This document shows, piece after piece, positions 1 to 5,901 of a stretch of 64,000 nt of DNA. The DNA comes from Marinobacter sp. F3R08 (GTDB lineage Bacteria; Pseudomonadota; Gammaproteobacteria; Pseudomonadales; Oleiphilaceae), in assembly GCF_018860425.1 (NCBI RefSeq), contig NZ_JAHKPI010000014.1, positions 1 through 64,000 of the forward strand, given 5' to 3'. The position numbers and the translations under genes are program-made. The notes under the pieces are model-generated. The model did not search any database. It saw only the letters and a list, made by a program, of their open reading frames with translations, and was not told where the DNA came from. Positions within the stretch are counted from its first letter, which is position 1; each line of letters opens with the position of its first letter.

Positions 1-456
1 GAGCCAGAGCCAGAGCCAGAAATTGTCGAGGAGGCGCCGGCTCAGGAGTCAAGCACGGTTGAGCCCGCCGCCGAGCCGAAACAGCAAACCGCACAACCGG
101 ATACAGCTCCTACCGAGGACGCCGAATCCCGCGTCACGGTTCCGCTTCAGAACGCCGGCGAGCCGTCAGCCGTCGACAACTATCTGAGCCGCCTGAGTCG
201 TCATCTTGCGCGCTATTACGACTACCCCCGCCGCGCCCGGAGGCTCGGACAGGAAGGCACCCCCGTTATCGTTTTCGAGTTCCGTCGGGACGGTTCCCTG
301 GTGGCCCACAGCCTGAGAAGCAGCTCCGGCCATCCGTTGCTGGACGACTCGGCTCTGGCCATGCTGGAACAGGCCGCACCTCTGCCACCGGTGCCCGAAG
401 AAATCTCGGGGCAGCGGTTTAACTACGCACTGCCGGTTCGCTTCCGACTCCGGTGA
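1..456 (+). CDS. TonB family energy transducer, C-terminal part (gene cut by window start)
   Basis: The open frame runs from base 1 to a TGA at 454-456 and gives 151 residues with no start inside the window. The first 50 or so residues are rich in Glu, Pro and Ala, starting with EPEPEP, as in the periplasm-spanning linker of TonB. The last 80 residues look like a TonB C-terminal domain: a YYDYPRRAR stretch, then GTPVIVFEFRRDG, SSGHPLLDDSAL and a final strand ending NYALPVRFRLR. TonB proteins couple the ExbB/ExbD proton motor to outer-membrane receptors for siderophores, vitamin B12 and similar ligands. The membrane anchor and any exbBD partners would lie to the left and cannot be seen. The family call is firm; which TonB paralogue this is cannot be told. 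Confidence 0.85.
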   Translation, partial: EPEPEPEIVEEAPAQESSTVEPAAEPKQQTAQPDTAPTEDAESRVTVPLQNAGEPSAVDNYLSRLSRHLARYYDYPRRARRLGQEGTPVIVFEFRRDGSLVAHSLRSSSGHPLLDDSALAMLEQAAPLPPVPEEISGQRFNYALPVRFRLR

Positions 457-503
457 TGGCCGTCAGTTGCGCGCGCCAACGTGCAGCAAAACGGTGCCGG
501 CAC

Positions 504-518
504 GCACTGTTGAAGTGC
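504..518. promoter_or_regulatory. Candidate NtrC binding site upstream of the nitrite channel gene
   Basis: The sequence reads GCAC, seven bases, GTGC, which fits the dyad core of NtrC enhancer sites. It lies about 100 bp upstream of the sigma-54 -24 element at 608, a usual distance for an enhancer. The 457-600 stretch shows no gene. A single imperfect match in GC-rich DNA can arise by chance, so this rests mainly on its position next to a good sigma-54 promoter. Confidence 0.45.
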
Positions 519-607
519 GAGGCAGCGCTGCAGCGATGTCCCTCAGCCCCATCTCATGTACACCCAGGCCTCTGAGTTTTCTTCACTTTTTCTGTTTTGA
601 ATCACTC

Positions 608-623
608 TGGCACGGTCTCTGCA
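608..623 (+). promoter_or_regulatory. Sigma-54 promoter for the nitrite channel gene
   Basis: TGGCACGGTCTCTGCA has GG at 609-610 and GC at 621-622, separated by exactly ten bases, as RpoN promoters require; five of six bases match TGGCAC-type -24 elements and the -12 element is CTGCA. The expected start is near 634, so the transcript would begin with the hairpin at 638-657 and reach the terminator at 684-736 before the gene. Nitrogen-status control through NtrC and RpoN is the natural reading. Confidence 0.75.
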
Positions 624-637
624 ACAGCTGGCCTTAA

Positions 638-657
638 CGGAACCAGTGTTGGTTCTG
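638..657 (+). promoter_or_regulatory. Leader hairpin with AnnGnn hexaloop, likely ANTAR protein target
   Basis: A seven-pair stem (CGGAACC against GGTTCTG, one G-U pair) closes a six-base loop AGTGTT. The loop has A at position 1 and G at position 4, the known signature of RNA hairpins bound by ANTAR antiterminators. A gene for a NIT-ANTAR protein lies at 4223-5518. ANTAR targets normally have two such hairpins. The second is less clear here: a small stem at 679-692 (AGACG/CGTCT) overlaps the 5-prime arm of the terminator, which is the expected place, but its loop is ACGG, not a hexaloop. Confidence 0.6.
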
Positions 658-683
658 TTCACATTGACAGATTCAAACAGACG

Positions 684-736
684 ACGGCGTCTACTTGCAC
701 CTGCAGTTCGCAGGCAGCAAGTGACGCCGTTTTTTT
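684..736 (+). terminator. Intrinsic terminator inside the leader of the nitrite channel gene
   Basis: A very strong hairpin: ACGGCGTC (684-691) pairs with GACGCCGT (723-730), then ACTTGC (693-698) with GCAAGT (717-722), then CCTGC (700-704) with GCAGG (710-714) around a five-base loop, followed by seven T. It lies between the sigma-54 promoter and the ATG at 788, so it would stop transcription unless prevented. This is the attenuator layout expected for NasR-type control. Confidence 0.85.
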
Positions 737-787
737 GTGGCCATTCCACAGGCCTGGCCACCTGATCGAAGTCAGAGGAAAAACGCT

Positions 788-1636
788 ATGTCTTACATCG
801 TGCCTTCAGAGTTCGTCACCAAAATGGTCGACGCCGGCGAATCCAAGATATACATGTCAACCCGGGACACGCTGATCCGGGCTTTCATGGCCGGAGCCAT
901 TCTTGCGCTGGCAGCCGCCTTTGCCATCACCATTGCCGTCCAGACCGGCGTCTTCCTGATTGGCGCCATCATGTTCCCCGTCGGGTTCTGCATGTTGTAT
1001 CTGATGGGGTTTGATCTGCTGACCGGTGTCTTCATGCTGACGCCCCTGGCACTGCTTGATAAACGCCCCGGGGTCACTCCGGCCGCCATACTGCGTAACT
1101 GGGGCTGGGTTTTCCTGGGTAACCTCGGCGGTGCGCTGACGGTCGCCTTCATGATGGCATTCATCTTCACCTACGGTTTCAACACCGATCCCGGCGCGGT
1201 TGGCGCCAAGATCGCCAGCGTTGGCGAAGCACGTACCCTGGGTTACGCCGAATACGGGGCTGCCGGCTGGGCCACCATTTTCATCCGGGGCATGCTGTGC
1301 AACTGGATGGTCTCCATGGGCGTGGTTGGTGCCATGATTTCCACCAATGTCAGCGGCAAGGTTCTGGCGATGTGGATGCCGATCATGCTGTTCTTTTTCA
1401 TGGGCTTCGAGCACTCCATCGTCAACATGTTCCTGTTCCCGTCCGCTCTGATCATGGGTGGTGAGTTCTCGGTCATGGACTACCTGTGGTGGAACGAGAT
1501 CCCCACGGTACTGGGTAATCTGGTTGGCGGACTCGCCTTTACCGGCCTCACCCTCTACACCACTCATGTGCGGACCGCGCCCAAACGCAAGGTTCCGGCA
1601 GCCTATAGCAACTCTGCTCTGGCCAGCACAAACTAA
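788..1636 (+). CDS. nirC: Formate/nitrite transporter family channel, probably nitrite uptake
   Basis: This 282-residue membrane protein belongs to the FNT family (FocA/NirC), pentameric channels of the inner membrane. It has six hydrophobic segments, the family's N-terminal amphipathic stretch, and the conserved pore histidine context MGFEHSIVNMF near residue 205. I set the start at 788 because AGAGGAAAA precedes that ATG. The in-frame ATG at 737 lies right at the end of the attenuator and lacks a ribosome site. Placement in one locus with nirBD, and a nitrogen-type promoter, argue for nitrite over formate as substrate. In Pseudomonas aeruginosa the matching position next to the kinase and nirB is held by the nitrate transporter nasA, so this locus differs. 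The symbol is inferred from context. Confidence 0.85.
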   Translation: MSYIVPSEFVTKMVDAGESKIYMSTRDTLIRAFMAGAILALAAAFAITIAVQTGVFLIGAIMFPVGFCMLYLMGFDLLTGVFMLTPLALLDKRPGVTPAAILRNWGWVFLGNLGGALTVAFMMAFIFTYGFNTDPGAVGAKIASVGEARTLGYAEYGAAGWATIFIRGMLCNWMVSMGVVGAMISTNVSGKVLAMWMPIMLFFFMGFEHSIVNMFLFPSALIMGGEFSVMDYLWWNEIPTVLGNLVGGLAFTGLTLYTTHVRTAPKRKVPAAYSNSALASTN

Positions 1637-1650
1637 GCCAGACGCGCCTG

Positions 1651-1687
1651 CAACTCCGGCTGCCGCACCTGCCGGAGTTGCTTTTTT
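1651..1687 (+). terminator. Intrinsic terminator after the nitrite channel gene
   Basis: CAACTCCGGC (1651-1660) pairs perfectly with GCCGGAGTTG (1671-1680) around a ten-base loop and is followed by CTTTTTT. It sits between the channel stop codon and the kinase start, so the kinase gene is reached by read-through or by its own promoter. It also argues against the TTG at 1678 as the kinase start. Confidence 0.85.
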
Positions 1688-1713
1688 CTTTTCCACGGAA
1701 AGCCTGCCTGACC

Positions 1714-3435
1714 ATGACGACGTCACTCACCGTTTCATCCGGGCAACATTCAGACGCCGGCAAAAAGCCTGTGAACCAGGACTTCCATGGTTTGCTGGTG
1801 CCAACCAATCACCAGCTGGTGACCAAGGGCATTGCCGTCGCGATTGCAGACGGGATCAGCTCCAGCAATGTCAGTCAGATCGCAAGCGAGTCTGCCGTAG
1901 CCGGTTTTCTCAGCGATTACTTCTCAACCCCGGAAAGCTGGACCGTCAAACAGTCCGCCGACCGTGTTCTGAGGGCAATCAATGCCTGGCTCTACGCCCA
2001 GACGAGGCAAAGCCAATACCGCTATGACCGGGACCGGGGCTTTGTCTGCACACTCAGTGTGATGGTGTTGAGATCAGCTACGGCGCACCTTTTCCATATC
2101 GGCGATGCGCGCATCTATCGGGTTCATTCCGGGCACCTCGAGCAACTCACTACCGACCACCAACTCTGGCTATCCCGGGAAGACAGCTGCCTCACCCGTG
2201 CCATGGGCATCGGGCATCAGCTGGACATTGATTACCAGAGCCTCCCGATACAACCCGGTGATACCTTTTTGCTGACCACCGATGGCGTCCACGGGTATCT
2301 CGACGAACGAACCATGGCCAGCATTGTCCGGGACCACCCCGATGACCTGAATGCGGCTGCTCACCACCTGACGGCCTCGGCCCTGGCTCGGGGCAGCCCC
2401 GATAATCTGACAGCCCAGATTGTCAGGGTCGACGCGGTACCTGTGGAACGGGAGAACAGTGAGCTGTTTCAACAGCTTTCCGGGCTGCCCTTTGCGCCGG
2501 AGCTCCAGCCGGGACAAAGTCTGGATGGCTACCGGATCCTGCGGCAGATACACGCGAGCAGCCGCAGCCACGTCTATCTGGCGGTGGACGAGGACACCAA
2601 AACCCAGGTCGTCCTGAAAATGCCGTCACTGGAACAGCGACACGATCCCGTCTATCTGGAGCAGTTTTTCACCGAGCAGTGGATTGCCCGGCGAATCGAC
2701 AGCCCCCATGTGGTTCACCCGTTTGCAACAGATCGGCAGCCGGCTTTTCTGTACTTGGCCACGGAATTTGTAGAGGGTTGTACCTTGCGGCAGTGGATGC
2801 TGGACAACCCCGCGCCGGAACTGGAAACGGTCCGTAATCTGGTCGAACAGATCGGCAAGGGCTTACGGGCGTTCCATCGGCTCGAGATGGTGCATCAGGA
2901 CCTGAAACCGGAGAATGTGCTGGTGGACGCGCACGGCACCGTCACCCTGATCGATTTTGGCGCCACCCGGGTCGCCGGCCTCGAGGAATCCACCGCCCAA
3001 ACCCAGGGCCCCAGGGGTGCGGCCTTATACAGCGCGCCGGAAACCTTCCTCGGGGAACCCGCCAGCTGGCTGGCAGATCAGTTTTCCCTTGGAGTGATTA
3101 CCTACCAGTTACTTACCGGCCGGTTACCCTTTGGCGCGGAAGTACCCAAAATCCACAATCGGAAACAGCTCCATGCCCTGAACTACCAGCCCGCACGCAG
3201 GTTCGTGGAAAATCTGCCGGGCTGGATCGATGATGCCATCGAAAAAGCCGTTAATCCGCAGCCGCACAGGCGCTATCCGGCGTTGTCGGAATACCTGTAC
3301 AACCTCCGCCATCCCACGGCAGACTGGCACAAACGACATCGACCGCCATTACTCGAGCGAAATCCGGTTGCCTTCTGGCAGGGCGTATCCGGCCTGCTGT
3401 TGCTGGCATTGCTGGCAGCCCTGGCGCTTGACTGA
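1714..3435 (+). CDS. Bifunctional PP2C-type phosphatase / Ser-Thr protein kinase, membrane anchored
   Basis: This 573-residue protein joins two opposing activities. Residues about 5-235 are a PPM/PP2C phosphatase with NQDF, AIADGISS, HIGDARIYR, LTTDGVHG and GSPDNLTAQ, so the metal-binding aspartates are present. Residues about 270-530 are a Hanks-type kinase with VVLKMP (ATP lysine), HQDLKPEN, LIDFGATR and an APE-type motif. The glycine-rich loop is replaced by IHASSRSHVYLA and HRD reads HQD, so it is an atypical non-RD kinase. A hydrophobic tail near 552-570 should anchor it to the inner membrane, kinase side in the cytoplasm. The same kind of gene lies between nasA and nirB in P. aeruginosa, so a role in nitrate/nitrite assimilation is likely; substrates are unknown. 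Confidence 0.88.
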   Translation: MTTSLTVSSGQHSDAGKKPVNQDFHGLLVPTNHQLVTKGIAVAIADGISSSNVSQIASESAVAGFLSDYFSTPESWTVKQSADRVLRAINAWLYAQTRQSQYRYDRDRGFVCTLSVMVLRSATAHLFHIGDARIYRVHSGHLEQLTTDHQLWLSREDSCLTRAMGIGHQLDIDYQSLPIQPGDTFLLTTDGVHGYLDERTMASIVRDHPDDLNAAAHHLTASALARGSPDNLTAQIVRVDAVPVERENSELFQQLSGLPFAPELQPGQSLDGYRILRQIHASSRSHVYLAVDEDTKTQVVLKMPSLEQRHDPVYLEQFFTEQWIARRIDSPHVVHPFATDRQPAFLYLATEFVEGCTLRQWMLDNPAPELETVRNLVEQIGKGLRAFHRLEMVHQDLKPENVLVDAHGTVTLIDFGATRVAGLEESTAQTQGPRGAALYSAPETFLGEPASWLADQFSLGVITYQLLTGRLPFGAEVPKIHNRKQLHALNYQPARRFVENLPGWIDDAIEKAVNPQPHRRYPALSEYLYNLRHPTADWHKRHRPPLLERNPVAFWQGVSGLLLLALLAALALD

Positions 3436-3514
3436 GGCCGCACGAACGACCGCTGTTATTCAGACCCCGGCAACAGGTACACTCGCCTCAGTCCTTCCAT
3501 CTACTGTGTAACCC

Positions 3515-4213
3515 ATGGCAAACAATGACATCCTGCAACTTGGCAAACTGATGTGCTCGGTAACCCGGGAATGCCTCTGGCGCCCTGCCGAGCAATGGGT
3601 TCAGGAACGCAGCCCGGGCAGTTTCCTGTATTGCCGGGTGGGCTCGGGGCAGGCCACCTACCACCGCTACGATTCCCGGGACAGGCAACACCTGATTACC
3701 TACGGTGCCCGTATGATTGCGGCCAAGCACCAGCCTGATACGGCCAGCGGCTGGCTGTCCGGTCGGGAAATCCGGCAACGAGGATACTTCAGCGGGGAAC
3801 TGAGCACCCTGAATCTGCTGGCCCACACCTGCTGCCATGAGTTTGCCCATCTGTTGCAGCAAAGCGCCGGACAGAGGTTTCGGGGATCCGTGCACAACCG
3901 GCACTTCTACACGATCCTGGATGAGTTGCACGAAAGCGGCGCAGCGCACGCCACGCGGGAGGCACTGGCAGATCAGGCCCGGAACCAGGGCGTTCCGCTA
4001 CCGGACACCCCCTTTGAACCTATGGACACGGTGCAGCACCTGATGCACTGGCAGGTGGGCGATACCGTTTGCTTTGGCACTGGCCGCCGGGAACTGCAGG
4101 GACAGATTATCCGGGTTAATCGCAAGACCTGCACCGTGGATGGCATCGGCTCCTCACGGGGCGTGCGCTACCGCGTGCCGGTACAGATGCTGAGCCGGCC
4201 TGGCCAGCGATAG
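3515..4213 (+). CDS. Putative zinc metallopeptidase-like protein (HEFAH motif)
   Basis: This 232-residue cytoplasmic protein has one clear motif, TCCHEFAHLLQQ near residue 107, a zincin HExxH, followed by RHFY where a third ligand could lie. The layout resembles SprT-like proteases, but I could not confirm that family. The last 60 residues (VGDTVCFGTGRRELQG onward) look like a small beta-barrel, perhaps KOW- or SH3-like. It starts 79 bp after the kinase gene on the same strand, so the two may be co-transcribed. Whether it acts in nitrite assimilation or only happens to lie here is unknown. Confidence 0.65.
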   Translation: MANNDILQLGKLMCSVTRECLWRPAEQWVQERSPGSFLYCRVGSGQATYHRYDSRDRQHLITYGARMIAAKHQPDTASGWLSGREIRQRGYFSGELSTLNLLAHTCCHEFAHLLQQSAGQRFRGSVHNRHFYTILDELHESGAAHATREALADQARNQGVPLPDTPFEPMDTVQHLMHWQVGDTVCFGTGRRELQGQIIRVNRKTCTVDGIGSSRGVRYRVPVQMLSRPGQR

Positions 4214-4222
4214 CAGCTTCTG

Positions 4223-5518
4223 TTACTTGAGCACCTCTGCCATCGAAATGAGTGACCGTGCAACCTCCGGAAGCTTCCTGCCCTGGTCCATGGCCAGTTT
4301 CCGGAGCAAACGGTGTGCTTCGTCATTGCTGATTCTGCGATGCTCCATCAACAAGAGAACCGCCTTCTCCTGGGTTTTACGTTCTTCGAGCGCTTCCTTC
4401 GCACTTTGAAGCTCGTCATTCATGTGCTGCAAGCGGCGAGTCTGTTCCTGAACCAGCTCGAAGATCGAGCGACCAAACTGTCGCCCTACATCACTGTTTG
4501 AAAACGCCTTTCCGGTTGCGCCCTCACTCCCGGAATCGCATAAAACCAACAAGGGCTGATGGGAACTCCCTTCAGTATCAAGCGATGCGATCAGTGTCTC
4601 CTGATGTGCAAGAGACTGTTTGGCATCAGCAAAACGTTCGACGCACCGGTTATGAAACCAGCCTTCAACGGAACCCTCAACCTGTTTCAGGGCGTCGATA
4701 CGCTCTGTCATGAGCTTAAACCAATGATCGGCCAGCTCCGGATCAAGGTCTTTGTTCCGGCTGCCAGACGATGCGAGATGCCTCATTCGTTCGATTTCAC
4801 GTTCACGCTCGTGGGCACGGATTTCCTGCCAGAGCGAAAGAGAATCCACATCCGCAAAGCTGGCAAACACGTCGAAACAGCGTTCCTGCGCCTCAAGAAG
4901 GTGCGTCATGCGCCGAGAAAGTGCACGATCAAAGGCGCCACTCGAAAACCCTGCAGATCCTACCGCCCGTTCCTGCCCACAGAGCTCCTTGCCATTCATC
5001 AGGTGCACCATCGCCACCAGCAGCCCTGCAATCGTAGGGTCTACAGCGGTATCGGCGGCCTCAAACACAACCGCTATCAGATGATGGATCAGACTGCTGT
5101 AATTTTCAGTGGCCGATTCCGCCGTAATTTTCTGCGCCACAACGCATCGTCTCAATTCGCCCAATCCATCGAGACTGTGAAGCGCGCTGGCAATCTGGTT
5201 CAGCAAACGACTACTGACCGGGTGGCCGGTCAGCTCCTCGTGGATCTCTGCAAGAGCGAGCTCAAAATCCTTTCTGAGGCGGTCAGATTCGCCCGCCAGA
5301 CACGCCCTTTCTTCCCGAAATTTCTGTCCTGAGGAACCCAGGAACACATTGGAAGCTCCCCGCTCTCTTTGCAGGCCATGAACCAGATTACTGATGCATT
5401 GAACCAGCTTGCCCATCTGCAAGAAGTACTGAAGGTTCAACAGTTCGCAGGTCTTTGATGCAATCAGGTAATCACCCGCTTTAGGCGATTGATGGGAGGC
5501 GGCGGGTTTCGTGTTCAT
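4223..5518 (-). CDS. nasR: NIT-ANTAR transcription antiterminator, NasR-like nitrate/nitrite sensor
   Basis: This 431-residue protein has an N-terminal NIT domain (about residues 25-290), shown by the signature VHGLQRERGASNVFLGS and an all-helical pattern, and a C-terminal ANTAR domain (about 365-425) with LLMEHRRISNDEAHRLLRKLAM. NIT domains bind nitrate or nitrite; ANTAR domains bind paired RNA hairpins and block intrinsic terminators. Klebsiella NasR controls nasF this way. I chose the ATG at 5518, with GGAG nine bases upstream, over the longer frame from 5599. It is divergent from nirB, and matching leaders with terminators precede both nirB and the nitrite channel gene. It is the likely inducer-dependent switch of the locus. 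Confidence 0.9.
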   Translation of the reverse strand: MNTKPAASHQSPKAGDYLIASKTCELLNLQYFLQMGKLVQCISNLVHGLQRERGASNVFLGSSGQKFREERACLAGESDRLRKDFELALAEIHEELTGHPVSSRLLNQIASALHSLDGLGELRRCVVAQKITAESATENYSSLIHHLIAVVFEAADTAVDPTIAGLLVAMVHLMNGKELCGQERAVGSAGFSSGAFDRALSRRMTHLLEAQERCFDVFASFADVDSLSLWQEIRAHEREREIERMRHLASSGSRNKDLDPELADHWFKLMTERIDALKQVEGSVEGWFHNRCVERFADAKQSLAHQETLIASLDTEGSSHQPLLVLCDSGSEGATGKAFSNSDVGRQFGRSIFELVQEQTRRLQHMNDELQSAKEALEERKTQEKAVLLLMEHRRISNDEAHRLLRKLAMDQGRKLPEVARSLISMAEVLK

Positions 5519-5739
5519 ATAAGACTCCGGAGGCGGAACAGCCTCGATTGCCACGATCAGGTTCAGGTCAGCTCCCCACAGGAACCAGCCTCTGGACATA
5601 CCTCAGCAATTACCACGCCAGTGAAAATCAGCCCCAATCCCGTGCAATCCGCCCCGTGGCGGGGCAACTTTCTCTGTACCCTCCGGGCAACTCTCACCGA
5701 AGGAAGCATAACCAACTGTTTTTAATAGAATTGAAAAAC

Positions 5740-5755
5740 TGGCACAAAGATCGCT
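5740..5755 (+). promoter_or_regulatory. Sigma-54 promoter for nirBD
   Basis: TGGCACAAAGATCGCT has GG at 5741-5742 and GC at 5753-5754 with the required ten-base gap. The -24 element TGGCAC is identical to that at 608. The expected start is near 5766, about 60 bases before the leader terminator. I found no GCAC-N7-GTGC enhancer in 5519-5740, so the activator site here is not identified. Confidence 0.7.
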
Positions 5756-5776
5756 TTACTCTGAGCAAGGACGAAC

Positions 5777-5833
5777 GTCCCGGCCACGGATCAGGCCGGA
5801 CCATCAGATCATTGTTGTTGGCATTGGCGCCGG
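5777..5833 (+). promoter_or_regulatory. Candidate ANTAR-target hairpins in the nirB leader
   Basis: Two candidate stems lie in series. The first pairs GTCC-C-GGCC (5777-5785) with GGCCGGAC (5794-5801) around the eight-base loop ACGGATCA, which has A first and G fourth but is two bases too long. The second pairs GGC (5820-5822) with GCC (5829-5831), extended by two G-U pairs, around the hexaloop ATTGGC, again A1 and G4. The second stem uses the 5-prime arm of the terminator, as the ANTAR model predicts. Individually weak, better as a pair. Confidence 0.5.
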
Positions 5834-5878
5834 ACCATCGATTTCCCCCCATGGGGAATAGATGCTCCGGCTTTTTTT
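5829..5878 (+). terminator. Intrinsic terminator inside the nirB leader
   Basis: GCCGGA (5829-5834) pairs with TCCGGC (5866-5871); inside it CATC pairs with GATG and TTCCCC with GGGGAA around a short loop, and a run of seven T follows. It lies between the sigma-54 promoter and the nirB ATG at 5902. nirBD expression should need read-through, most simply by the NIT-ANTAR protein encoded next door. Confidence 0.82.
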
Positions 5879-5901
5879 GTTGTTCGGGAGGCAGAACCGG
5901 A

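Noticed and set aside
1-20. GAGCCA tandem repeat at the window start
   Set aside because: It encodes the Glu-Pro linker of a TonB-like protein, a normal coding repeat.
857-1726. 289-codon open frame antisense to the nitrite channel gene
   Set aside because: The His/Gly/Asp-rich translation is typical of antisense to membrane-protein DNA and it runs through a terminator.
5656-5670. GCCCC-GTGGC-GGGGC hairpin as a terminator upstream of nirB
   Set aside because: No transcript is expected to end there: it lies between the divergent NIT-ANTAR and nirB genes and has only scattered T after it.
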